From a virus, in IMG/VR virus record IMGVR_UViG_3300031673_000618, positions 1 through 20,047 of that record: a stretch of 20,047 nucleotides of DNA. One strand, written 5' to 3'. The notes beneath the pieces were generated by a model. It was not told the origin of the DNA and made no database searches. It saw nothing but the letters and a program-made list of their open reading frames with translations. Position 1 is the stretch's first letter. Each line of letters begins with the position of its first letter. The translations under genes and the position numbers were made by a program. Positions 1 through 5,867 of the stretch are shown piece by piece.

Positions 1-1
1 T

Positions 2-277
2 TTAAGTGGTGACATTAGAGAAGAATTTATACAAGATGTTGTGGAGTTAGTGAGCAATCACATCTTTACTGGCAAAGGACTTGTAGATTACTGCACTCAA
101 TCATCTAATGTTCAGCTTTCATGGTTTGATAATTTCATTGAGTTATCGGATGACCAAAGGATACATATGATTCCACACGCATTTGACCAGGTGCGAATAG
201 AACAACGCAACGAGTGCATAAAGGTGGCACGAGAATATATGAATACAGTTAAACCTATTAACAATATTATTAAATAA
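2..277 (+). CDS. Hypothetical protein, 5'-truncated by window edge
   Basis: The reading frame is open from base 2 to a TAA at 275-277, so the gene probably begins outside the window; the GTG at 41 is only an internal candidate start. The visible 91 residues are mixed acidic and hydrophobic, with a helical C-terminal part (IEQRNECIKVAREYMNTVKP). There is no signal peptide, membrane segment or motif that I recognise. It is followed after 20 bases by the winged-helix-like gene at 298 and lies at the left end of the replication module, so an early-phage role is likely by position only. Function unknown. Confidence 0.6.
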   Translation, partial: LSGDIREEFIQDVVELVSNHIFTGKGLVDYCTQSSNVQLSWFDNFIELSDDQRIHMIPHAFDQVRIEQRNECIKVAREYMNTVKPINNIIK

Positions 278-279
278 CC

Positions 280-297
280 AAAAAACAAAACAAAATT
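280..297 (+). repeat. A/C-rich early-gene leader, copy 1
   Basis: The stretch AAAAAACAAAACAAAATT stands immediately before the ATG at 298. Near-identical sequence precedes the starts at 2055, 3364, 4042 and 4463. It contains no Shine-Dalgarno match; A-rich leaders are typical of translation starts in Bacteroidota. Confidence 0.6.
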
Positions 298-678
298 ATG
301 AGTACAGCACAAAAAGAGGCTTTGATACAAGGTATAGAAAGTGGAAAATTTAACACAGACATAGCAAGAGTTTATAAATTACTTACTATTGAATCACAGA
401 CCTTAGAACAGCTTACAATAAAGCTAAATAAGAAAGGCTTAAATGAGTTATCTGGAAGGGTAACAGATTTATTAGATATGGGTTTGATTAGGGAAACATC
501 ACGAGGCAGATACACCAAGTATGAGATAGTCACCGATGAATTAAAACAGTCAATTATAGCTTTTGAAAGGAAAGGTGAAAAGGCTTTGAAATGGATTAAA
601 CAAGGTCAAGATAAAGGCTATCTTAATTTCTGGGCAGTAAGAGATGATTTAACTAACATTTTAAAAACTTACAAATAA
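298..678 (+). CDS. Winged-helix-like DNA-binding protein, putative
   Basis: This 126-residue protein has a pattern typical of a winged helix at about residues 28-78: two helices, a recognition-helix-like segment (ELSGRVTDLLDMGLI) and a beta-wing-like RGRYTKYEIV. This is fold-level inference; no specific family is recognised. The C-terminal part is basic and helical (KALKWIKQGQDKGYLNFW). The ATG is preceded by the A/C-rich leader also found before other early genes, which supports this start. The stop TAA (676-678) shares its last base with the ATG of the next gene, so the two are translationally coupled. A regulator or accessory replication factor is plausible; the function is unproven. Confidence 0.7.
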   Translation: MSTAQKEALIQGIESGKFNTDIARVYKLLTIESQTLEQLTIKLNKKGLNELSGRVTDLLDMGLIRETSRGRYTKYEIVTDELKQSIIAFERKGEKALKWIKQGQDKGYLNFWAVRDDLTNILKTYK

Positions 679-995
679 TGAGCAAGGAACGGATCATATC
701 TAGAGCATTAGTTTTAATGCAACTGCAACAGCTTACATTTGAGCAGTTGGATGGACAAATAAAGCACTCCTACAAACAACATCACAATAATTTTATGAAT
801 GCCACAGAGCGAGAATTAAATCGCTTAGAACGCATTATTGATAGCAATGTAGATGAAGAACAAGCTAAAGATGGTTTAGCTGCACAGAATGAACTTACAT
901 TGATGATTGACTATATTTTAGATGTCATTTTCGGAGTGGAGGAAAACAAAGATTTATTAACTGCAATTCAAAAAACTATAAATGGAAAAGATTAA
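678..995 (+). CDS. Hypothetical helical protein
   Basis: A 105-residue, probably all-helical, soluble protein rich in Gln, Glu and Leu (for example MQLQQLTFEQLDGQIKHSY at residues 14-32, then ATERELNRLERIID). It has no membrane segment or metal motif. The ATG overlaps the previous stop by one base (TAATG), and the next gene starts 14 bases before its end, so it belongs to a tightly coupled small-gene operon. I do not recognise a family; small helical proteins in this position may be anti-host or accessory replication factors, but nothing here shows that. Confidence 0.65.
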   Translation: MSKERIISRALVLMQLQQLTFEQLDGQIKHSYKQHHNNFMNATERELNRLERIIDSNVDEEQAKDGLAAQNELTLMIDYILDVIFGVEENKDLLTAIQKTINGKD

Positions 996-1290
996 GGCAG
1001 GACAAAAGGTAAAGGTGCATCTCGGTGTATTGGGGAGTTGTTATGGAATTACAACTGGTAGAAGTGTTAAACGAGTATTAAGGAAGCGAGAAGTAGATGT
1101 ATTAGAACTTAAACAATGTTTGCCAATACCATTTAATGAGATAGATGTGTTTAGGAGTGGAACTGAAATTAGTTTTAAGATTCGATATGCAAACCAAGTG
1201 CAAATCTATAAGAATGAAAAAGAAGTATTCCCAAGAATTGAATTAAGAAGTTATTTCAAATTAAAAAAGAAATATTTCCAAAACTTATAG
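982..1290 (+). CDS. Hypothetical small basic protein
   Basis: A 102-residue basic protein, rich in Lys/Arg throughout (GRSVKRVLRKREVDVLEL) with a lysine-rich C-terminus (YFKLKKKYFQNL). The N-terminal part (KAGQKVKVHLGVLGSCYGITTG) looks like a small beta-barrel of SH3/KOW type, which is fold guesswork. The start overlaps the preceding gene by 14 bases. The net charge suits nucleic-acid binding. It is the last gene before the intergenic promoter at 1300 and the structured leader. Family not recognised. Confidence 0.6.
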   Translation: MEKIKAGQKVKVHLGVLGSCYGITTGRSVKRVLRKREVDVLELKQCLPIPFNEIDVFRSGTEISFKIRYANQVQIYKNEKEVFPRIELRSYFKLKKKYFQNL

Positions 1291-1299
1291 ATAAAATTT

Positions 1300-1307
1300 T
1301 ATCTTTG
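1300..1307 (+). promoter_or_regulatory. Bacteroidota-type promoter, -7 box TATCTTTG
   Basis: TATCTTTG fits the TAnnTTTG -7 consensus of the primary sigma factor of Bacteroidota. A weak -33 candidate, TTTC at 1275-1278, lies 21 bases upstream. Transcription would begin near 1310-1314, just before the first pairing element of the structured leader, and would read into the replication gene at 1412. Confidence 0.65.
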
Positions 1308-1315
1308 TAAAAATA

Positions 1316-1395
1316 ACGACCAAATGAAACTTAATTTTTTTTATAATGCCCTTGTTAAAGATGCCTCTTGGTCGTGGCTATTTGATGAGGGCATT
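1316..1395 (+). promoter_or_regulatory. Structured 5' leader, H-type pseudoknot-capable
   Basis: A stem is formed by AATGCCCT (1345-1352) and AGGGCATT (1388-1395), a perfect 8-bp match that extends inward to 1359/1381 (15 pairs in all, three of them G-U). The loop contains TTGGTCGT (1368-1375), which is the exact complement of ACGACCAA (1316-1323) at the predicted 5' end of the transcript. Together these form an H-type pseudoknot. A second ATGCC at 1361-1365 could compete for the same 3' strand. The structure ends 16 bases before the ATG of the replication gene. I do not recognise a known riboswitch class; translational or attenuation control of that gene, or an origin/operator role of the DNA, is inference. 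Confidence 0.5.
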
Positions 1396-1411
1396 TCTAA
1401 TTTATAATATT

Positions 1412-2125
1412 ATGGCACAAGACAAAAAAAGCATAATAGTTTATGCAGATTGGCAAGAGCAATTTGACAGCCTAACAGATGAAGAAGCTGGTAAGCTAAT
1501 AAAGCACTTTTTTGCTTATGTAAACGATGAAAATCCAACATCTGACAGACTAACTGAGTTGATGTTTATTCCTCTTAAAAAGGCTCTTAAACGTGATTTA
1601 AGAAAGTATGAAAGTTACATAGATAAACAGAAAAGCAATGGGAAAAAAGGGGGTAGACCAAAAACCCAAAAAACCCAAGCCTTTTTAGAGAAAGCCAAAA
1701 AAGCTGATAGTGTTAATGTTAATGTTAATGATAATGTAAGTGATAATGATAATGATATACTTTTAAAAAAAGTAACAAAAGGGAGTGATTTATCAAAAGG
1801 CGTTATTGAATATTTTAATGGGGTTTGTGTTAATCTTCCTAAAGTCATTAAGTTAACAGACAAAAGAAAACTCTTAATAGTGAGCCGAGAAAAAGAATAT
1901 TGCAAGGATGATTTAAAAAAGGTAATAGATTTGACTGCTGAATCTGAATTTATGAATGGCAATAATAATAATGGATGGACAGCAAACTTTGATTGGATAA
2001 TGCAAAAGCAAAATTTTATTAAGATATTAGAGGGTAATTACAAAAACAAAACAAATGGAAAAACTAAGCGAAATATTACACAAGAGCAATTTGAGCAATC
2101 CATTGACAAGCATTTCCAGGATTGA
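1412..2125 (+). CDS. Replisome-organiser-like phage replication protein
   Basis: The protein (237 residues from the ATG at 1412) has the architecture of phage replication initiators related to DnaD/O-type proteins. Residues 1-80 form a helical N-terminal domain (SIIVYADWQEQFDSLTDEEA), like the DUF6291-type proteins of Bacteroidota prophages. A basic turn (GKKGGRPK) and an Asn/Asp/Val low-complexity linker follow, and the C-terminal domain ends in WTANFDWIMQKQNFIKILEG, a pattern typical of replisome organisers. An in-frame ATG at 1346 exists but lies inside the leader hairpin; the family N-terminus MAQDKKS fits 1412. It overlaps the next gene by 71 bases. It probably binds the origin and recruits helicase loader or helicase; the exact family is from memory. 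Confidence 0.75.
   Translation: MAQDKKSIIVYADWQEQFDSLTDEEAGKLIKHFFAYVNDENPTSDRLTELMFIPLKKALKRDLRKYESYIDKQKSNGKKGGRPKTQKTQAFLEKAKKADSVNVNVNDNVSDNDNDILLKKVTKGSDLSKGVIEYFNGVCVNLPKVIKLTDKRKLLIVSREKEYCKDDLKKVIDLTAESEFMNGNNNNGWTANFDWIMQKQNFIKILEGNYKNKTNGKTKRNITQEQFEQSIDKHFQD
1711..1756 (+). repeat. Intragenic AT-rich short tandem repeats
   Basis: Imperfect six-base units, GTTAAT three times, then GATAAT-type units, run through the linker of the replication protein and encode Asn/Asp/Val residues. Lambdoid phages carry their origin iterons inside the initiator gene, so this could be an origin or unwinding element; it may equally be a simple coding linker. Confidence 0.45.
2041..2054 (+). repeat. 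A/C-rich early-gene leader, copy 2
   Basis: CAAAAACAAAACAA lies directly before the ATG at 2055 while also coding inside the end of the upstream gene (YKNKTN). It matches the leaders at 280, 3351, 4028 and 4451 and supports the out-of-frame overlapping start at 2055. Confidence 0.55.
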
Positions 2126-2516
2126 TAATGGTGCAATAAGTATCTATAACGGAAAGCTAAGTAAAGAAGGAATCAAAAAGAACTGCTTAAAGATATTAGC
2201 AGCGTTTGAAAAGACTGATGCGATGTTTACCGATTTGCTAACCGAGAGTCTTAAAAGAAATGGCTTTACTGATGAAAGATTTACCGATGCAGTAAACTAT
2301 GTGATTGACAACTGCCGCTATCCAAAGCCAAGCATAGCAGATTTTGTGAGTTATGATAAAAGCATAAAGGTTTATACTTGGCAAGATATGGCAAACAATT
2401 CTTTTGATTTTTATAAATTTGTTCAGATTCGTATAAGTGCCGAGCAAAGCAAACCATTATACATAAGACAAGAAGATTTTGAAACGAATAATTTTATAAG
2501 ATATGAAAATACTTGA
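2055..2516 (+). CDS. Hypothetical, possible helicase-loader-type protein
   Basis: A 153-residue soluble protein. Its middle (FTDERFTDAVNYVIDNCRYP followed by KPSIADFVSYD, about residues 71-100) resembles the N-terminal helical domain of G39P/loader-type phage proteins, in which a helix is followed by a Pro-Ser-x-Ala-Asp turn; this is weak, pattern-level evidence. Its position right after the replisome-organiser gene also suits a loader, as in many phages. The gene starts 71 bases before the upstream stop in another frame; the A/C-rich leader before 2055 favours this start over later ones. Its end overlaps the methyltransferase gene by 14 bases. Confidence 0.6.
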   Translation: MEKLSEILHKSNLSNPLTSISRIDNGAISIYNGKLSKEGIKKNCLKILAAFEKTDAMFTDLLTESLKRNGFTDERFTDAVNYVIDNCRYPKPSIADFVSYDKSIKVYTWQDMANNSFDFYKFVQIRISAEQSKPLYIRQEDFETNNFIRYENT

Positions 2517-3153
2517 ATTATTTGCTGGTAGTCGGTCAATAGGAATGGCAGCCGAATCTTTAGGGCATCAAGTTTTTTCTGTAGATATAAATGCATTTAA
2601 AAATATTGATTTGTTAAAAGACATTGAGTTTTTAAATGTATCAGATGTGCCATTTAATCCAGATATGATTTGGGCATCTCCACCTTGCACAACTTATTCC
2701 ATAGCTGCAATAAGCACACATAGAGATAATGGAAAACCTAAAACAAAATTTGCAGTTAAAAGTGATAAACTTGTTTTAAATGTTTTAAGGTTAATAAAAC
2801 AATTTGATTGTATTTATTATATTGAAAATCCAAGAGGCTATTTAAGGAAAATGAATTTTATGCTTGGAATACCTAAAACTACTGTTTGGTATTGTAAATA
2901 TAAAGACAAAAGAGCAAAGCCTACTGACATTTGGAGTAATAACATTTACAGCCTATTTAATGAAAATGGATGGAATCCAAAACCAATTTGTTTCAATGGA
3001 AATATTAAATGCCATCACGAAGCTGCACCAAGAGGATCAAAAACTGGAACACAAGGATTAAAAGACAACTATACAAGGTCTAAAATTCCAAAAGAATTAT
3101 GCCTGGAAATAATAAAAGCAACTGAAAAAACATTAAATTTAAAATATGATTGA
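2503..3153 (+). CDS. DNA (cytosine-5) methyltransferase homologue, short type
   Basis: The 216-residue protein carries C5-methyltransferase hallmarks: motif I ELFAGSRSIG (about 5-14) for S-adenosylmethionine, the acidic end of motif II (FSVDIN), motif IV SPPCTTYS with catalytic Cys62, and motif VI IENPRG (108-112). The region with YCKYKDKRAKPTDIW and the C-terminal CHHEAAPRGSKTGTQG are features I associate with phage Dcm-like enzymes. There is no long target-recognition domain, so it is much shorter than bacterial Dcm or HhaI (over 320 residues). It probably methylates phage DNA to evade host restriction. No cognate restriction gene is obvious. The following small gene overlaps its stop (ATG at 3146). 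Confidence 0.85.
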   Translation: MKILELFAGSRSIGMAAESLGHQVFSVDINAFKNIDLLKDIEFLNVSDVPFNPDMIWASPPCTTYSIAAISTHRDNGKPKTKFAVKSDKLVLNVLRLIKQFDCIYYIENPRGYLRKMNFMLGIPKTTVWYCKYKDKRAKPTDIWSNNIYSLFNENGWNPKPICFNGNIKCHHEAAPRGSKTGTQGLKDNYTRSKIPKELCLEIIKATEKTLNLKYD

Positions 3154-3352
3154 GATACTAAAAGCACTAACTGAACTAAAAGACAATAGACTACTGGATA
3201 CTATTTTAAAATGTATTGATGATGATATTTTAAACCAATTTTTAAACAATATCCAAAAGCTAAATGATGATGATTTATATTTAATGATAGCATTACTTAG
3301 AAAAGCAGGATACAGAGACAAGGCAATACAAAGAATTTTAAACGGACAATAA
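3146..3352 (+). CDS. Hypothetical small acidic helical protein
   Basis: 68 residues, acidic, Leu/Ile/Asp rich and predicted all-helical (ILKALTELKDNRLLDTILKC, then DDDLYLMIALLRKAGYRDKA). It is translationally coupled to the methyltransferase: its ATG lies inside the last codons of that gene (overlap 3146-3153). It ends 11 bases before the next methyltransferase. No motif is recognised; a partner or regulator of either methyltransferase is possible by position only. Confidence 0.6.
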   Translation: MIEILKALTELKDNRLLDTILKCIDDDILNQFLNNIQKLNDDDLYLMIALLRKAGYRDKAIQRILNGQ

Positions 3353-3363
3353 AACAAAACAAA
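3351..3363 (+). repeat. A/C-rich early-gene leader, copy 3
   Basis: AAAACAAAACAAA stands directly before the ATG at 3364 and is shared almost exactly with the leader before 4042. It lacks a Shine-Dalgarno match. Confidence 0.6.
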
Positions 3364-4026
3364 ATGAAACCAATTAAAATATTAAATTTATACGCTTGTC
3401 TTGGTGGCAATCGTTTTAAATGGGATGAAGTAGCAGACATAGAAGTGACTGCTGTAGAACTTGATGAAGAACTTGCTAAACTTTACCAGGAAAGATTCCC
3501 AAAGGACAAAGTAATAGTTGCAGATGCACATCAATATTTAAGAGAAAATTATGAAGAATTTGATTTTATTTGGACATCTCCCCCTTGTCCAACGCATAGC
3601 AGAATGAGAAAAACAAATACTGGAGAAGGTGAAAGAAAGTCTAAAGCAACTTATCCAGATATGAAGCTGTACCAAGAAATATTATTGTTGCAACATTTTT
3701 TTAAAGGCAAGTATTGCGTAGAAAATGTTATACCTTATTACGATCCGTTAATAGCTGCAAAAAAAAGAGGTAGGCATCTATATTGGACAAATTTTAATCT
3801 TCCTTATAATTTAAACGAAAGAAAAATTTCAGGCGGTTTATTAACAAATGATTTAAATATTTTATGCAAATTTCACGATTATGATTTTACAAAATATAAA
3901 GGAAAACAAAGGAAGGATAAAATTGCAAGAAATTTAGTAGATTATGAAGCTGGCAAAACTATATTGCAAACAGCTTTAGGAATAATTAAAGACAATAATA
4001 AAGAGCAACAAAAATTATTTAACTAA
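3364..4026 (+). CDS. Second DNA (cytosine-5) methyltransferase homologue
   Basis: A 220-residue C5-methyltransferase-like protein from a different branch than the one at 2503. Motif I is NLYACLGGNRFKW (about 8-20), the motif II acid is in VTAVELD (28-34), motif III is VADAHQYL, motif IV is SPPCPTHSRM with catalytic Cys75, motif VI is VENV (119-122), a motif VIII-like RGRHLYWTN follows at 135-143, and a motif X-like tail has RNLVDYEAGKTIL. A separate target-recognition domain is hardly present (short insert near 150-185). It presumably modifies phage DNA; its target sequence cannot be read from the protein. It sits in the same operon as the first enzyme, with its own A/C-rich leader. Confidence 0.83.
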   Translation: MKPIKILNLYACLGGNRFKWDEVADIEVTAVELDEELAKLYQERFPKDKVIVADAHQYLRENYEEFDFIWTSPPCPTHSRMRKTNTGEGERKSKATYPDMKLYQEILLLQHFFKGKYCVENVIPYYDPLIAAKKRGRHLYWTNFNLPYNLNERKISGGLLTNDLNILCKFHDYDFTKYKGKQRKDKIARNLVDYEAGKTILQTALGIIKDNNKEQQKLFN

Positions 4027-4027
4027 T

Positions 4028-4041
4028 AAAAACAAAACAAA
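4028..4041 (+). repeat. A/C-rich early-gene leader, copy 4
   Basis: AAAAACAAAACAAA precedes the ATG at 4042, identical over 13 bases to the leader at 3351-3363. Confidence 0.6.
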
Positions 4042-4452
4042 ATGAGCAGAGAACTAATAGGGAAACTTTTACAGATTATACAAGACTATCCAGAGTACAG
4101 CGAAGAAATAAATTTAACCATTCACCGAATATCACCTAAAAGAAGTGGTCATCATTTAAGTAATGTGGTGTTAAGTTACATTGAAATACTATGTAATGAT
4201 TTAGGTGTAAACAAAAACTACTTTTTTAAAAAAAGATCTAGGGATGTTTTGTATTATCGATATAGTTTGATAGCATGGGTAAAGTATAATACATCTATGA
4301 GCCTTACCGACATTGGAAAGCTATTTGGCAACAAAGACCATAGCACAATCATAAACGCTTTAAACGAAGTGAAAAACGCATTGCATCCAAACAGCTATAA
4401 CCAACCATTAAGTGATACCTACCATAAGGTAAAGGAAGCATTAGAGCAATAA
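4042..4452 (+). CDS. Stand-alone DnaA domain IV-like DNA-binding protein
   Basis: This 136-residue protein has the helix-turn-helix of DnaA domain IV at about residues 63-112: KKRSRDVLYYRYSLIAW matches the start of the domain, and the signature segment is IGKLFGNKDHSTIINA (91-106; bacterial DnaA has IGxxFGgrDHSTVxxA). In DnaA this domain binds DnaA boxes. There is no AAA+ domain, so it cannot load helicase by itself. The first 60 residues are helical and unrecognised. Flanking replication and recombination genes suggest that it binds the phage origin, hijacks host DnaA sites, or regulates transcription; which one is open. Own A/C-rich leader; 10 bases separate it from the next small gene. Confidence 0.85.
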   Translation: MSRELIGKLLQIIQDYPEYSEEINLTIHRISPKRSGHHLSNVVLSYIEILCNDLGVNKNYFFKKRSRDVLYYRYSLIAWVKYNTSMSLTDIGKLFGNKDHSTIINALNEVKNALHPNSYNQPLSDTYHKVKEALEQ

Positions 4453-4462
4453 AACAAACAAA
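4451..4462 (+). repeat. A/C-rich early-gene leader, copy 5 (shorter)
   Basis: AAAACAAACAAA precedes the ATG at 4463; it is the same pattern with one A fewer in the second run, and supports the small membrane-protein gene as real. Confidence 0.5.
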
Positions 4463-4597
4463 ATGAAAAATACATCTATTCAATCAACAGTAATTTTATT
4501 TTTAATTTGCACATCTGCATTTTTTAAATGCTGGTCTTTACTTGCATCATTGTTCATTGCCATTGCTATATTTTTAGTTTTTAAATACTACAAATGA
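4463..4597 (+). CDS. Small membrane protein, two predicted helices
   Basis: A 44-residue ORF that is easy to miss. Residues 9-20 (TVILFLICTSAF) and 24-42 (WSLLASLFIAIAIFLVFKY) are strongly hydrophobic, separated by a short FKCW turn, with a basic C-terminus (KYYK). This suggests a hairpin in the inner membrane. It has the A/C-rich leader of the early genes, and its stop overlaps the next start (ATGA at 4594-4597), both signs of a real gene. Holin, superinfection exclusion or host-interaction roles are possible, but early-module position makes a holin less likely. Family not recognised. Confidence 0.6.
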   Translation: MKNTSIQSTVILFLICTSAFFKCWSLLASLFIAIAIFLVFKYYK

Positions 4598-5301
4598 AAA
4601 AGTGCAAAGGCATAAATAAGGCTAAAGGATATGGATGTGATAACATGGTAGAAAGAAGAAAGTATGGCTTATGTTTTGAACACAAATGCTTTCAAAAATG
4701 GCTATACGGAACTGATGAAGGAAAGGAAACTTTAAACAGTCACACCATAAAAGCCAAGAAAGAAACAAAGCACAAGGAAAGACTGAAAGACCAAAAGAAG
4801 AAGATAGACTTAATGAGTTTAAGCAATGTTAAAAGCACGATGATTCAGCCAAAAATAAACGAGTTAGTAAGGATTATTGACAATGGGCAGCCTTGTATTG
4901 CTACTGGAAACTTTGGCAAGATGAACGCAGGGCATTTCTATCACGCAGGTGGAAGCAGTCAAATAAGATTTAATCTTCACAACATCCACATCCAATCTTT
5001 TGAATCAAACCATTTTAAAAGTGGTGATGCAATGAACTACATACAAGGGATAAAGAGAATCTATGGTGATAGTTATTTGGAATTTATGGAAGGATTAAAG
5101 CAAACACCAAGCGACAATCATACAAAGCAGTTTTATCTTGAGTTAAACACTAAGCTATCAGAGGTTAAAAAGTGGCTTAAAAGCGAAATAAACGGACAGA
5201 TGCAAGATTCTACAAATAGGATTAGACTACGCAATCAAGTAAATATATTATTAGGATTGTATGACAAAGAATTTAGTGTATTTAAACAAGATTTATTATG
5301 A
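4594..5301 (+). CDS. ninG: NinG/Rap-like recombination endonuclease
   Basis: The central region (about 86-170) matches lambda NinG (Rap), a structure-specific endonuclease acting on recombination intermediates: NAGHFYHAGGSSQIRFNLHN (111-130), IHIQSF (131-136), KSGD (142-145). An N-terminal Cys cluster (Cys4, Cys15, Cys27, Cys32 with His30) suggests a small zinc finger, followed by a Lys-rich coiled segment (50-72). Oddly, where NinG usually has two CxxC pairs around the active site, this protein has C101-I-A-T104 and S135-F-E-S138, so only one of four cysteines remains; His114 and Asn139 are kept. The C-terminal part (170-235) is helical. Start ATGA overlaps the small membrane gene; the end overlaps the nuclease gene by 4 bases. 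Confidence 0.85.
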   Translation: MKKCKGINKAKGYGCDNMVERRKYGLCFEHKCFQKWLYGTDEGKETLNSHTIKAKKETKHKERLKDQKKKIDLMSLSNVKSTMIQPKINELVRIIDNGQPCIATGNFGKMNAGHFYHAGGSSQIRFNLHNIHIQSFESNHFKSGDAMNYIQGIKRIYGDSYLEFMEGLKQTPSDNHTKQFYLELNTKLSEVKKWLKSEINGQMQDSTNRIRLRNQVNILLGLYDKEFSVFKQDLL

Positions 5302-5789
5302 TAAAATTTAAGTATCCAGAATGTTTTTGGATTATAGCAGAACAGATTGGTCATGCAAGAAATGTAATGAATAAAGAAAATAACAAAATCAATACACGAT
5401 TTGATAGAGGTGTTAAAAATAAGCAAGTTGATATTTTGGGAGTTTTGGGTGAATTAATTGCAATTGATTATTTAACTAAACAAAATATAAGTTTTGACTT
5501 AGCTAATTTATTAGACTTTAAGTCAAGCAAGAATCCAGATTTTATATTAAAGGGAAAAAGGATTGATGTAAAAACAAATAAATACACCAAATATTCACAC
5601 CTTTTAGTTAACGAAGAAGCACATAAAAAAGGCTTTAATAAAATAGATTTATATTGGTTTGTTTATGTTATAGATAAAACAAATGCTGAATTTTATTTTG
5701 TTGATTACAATGATGTTAGTGAATGGAATTGTAAATTGATGAAATACACAAATGCGTTATACATTAAAAGAGAAGATATAAAACAATAA
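5298..5789 (+). CDS. PD-(D/E)XK-type nuclease, putative
   Basis: The 163-residue protein fits the restriction-endonuclease-like fold: GE at 51-52 (LGELIAIDYL), then PD at 80-81 (NPDFILKG) and DVK at 90-92 (RIDVKTN), giving the order E, PD, DxK expected of a Mg-dependent PD-(D/E)XK active site. The remaining C-terminal half is beta/aromatic rich (DLYWFVYVIDK). It is coupled to ninG by an ATGA overlap, which suits a recombination or DNA-processing nuclease such as a Holliday-junction or branched-DNA enzyme. A restriction partner for the upstream methyltransferases is a weaker alternative. Motif evidence only; no specific family is recognised. Confidence 0.7.
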   Translation: MIKFKYPECFWIIAEQIGHARNVMNKENNKINTRFDRGVKNKQVDILGVLGELIAIDYLTKQNISFDLANLLDFKSSKNPDFILKGKRIDVKTNKYTKYSHLLVNEEAHKKGFNKIDLYWFVYVIDKTNAEFYFVDYNDVSEWNCKLMKYTNALYIKREDIKQ

Positions 5790-5823
5790 CTATTAAAAAA
5801 CCAAGATTACCAAGTAAAAGCCT

Positions 5824-5831
5824 TATCTTTA
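5824..5831 (+). promoter_or_regulatory. Possible promoter -7 box TATCTTTA
   Basis: TATCTTTA in the 78-base gap before the SSB-like gene differs from TAnnTTTG only at the last base. No clear -33 box is seen. It could drive the gene at 5868 separately from the operon; weak evidence. Confidence 0.25.
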
Positions 5832-5867
5832 TGGCACTCTATTAATTAATAATTTAAACTAAAAACA

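Noticed and set aside
1381-1396. Hammerhead-ribozyme-like GATGAG in the leader
   Set aside because: The required CUGANGA and GAAA core elements do not occur in an order and spacing that would form the three-stem junction.
1346-1411. In-frame ATG extension of the replication protein (22 extra residues)
   Set aside because: The codons lie inside the leader stem and the extra peptide is unlike the family N-terminus; the ATG at 1412 starts the typical MAQDKKS sequence.
2864-3061. 65-residue + strand frame inside the first methyltransferase
   Set aside because: Out-of-frame shadow of conserved methyltransferase motifs, with no leader of its own.
5298-5789. The PD-(D/E)XK protein as restriction partner of the methyltransferases
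   Set aside because: It is coupled to ninG rather than to the methyltransferase genes and no recognition domain is visible; a recombination role is simpler.
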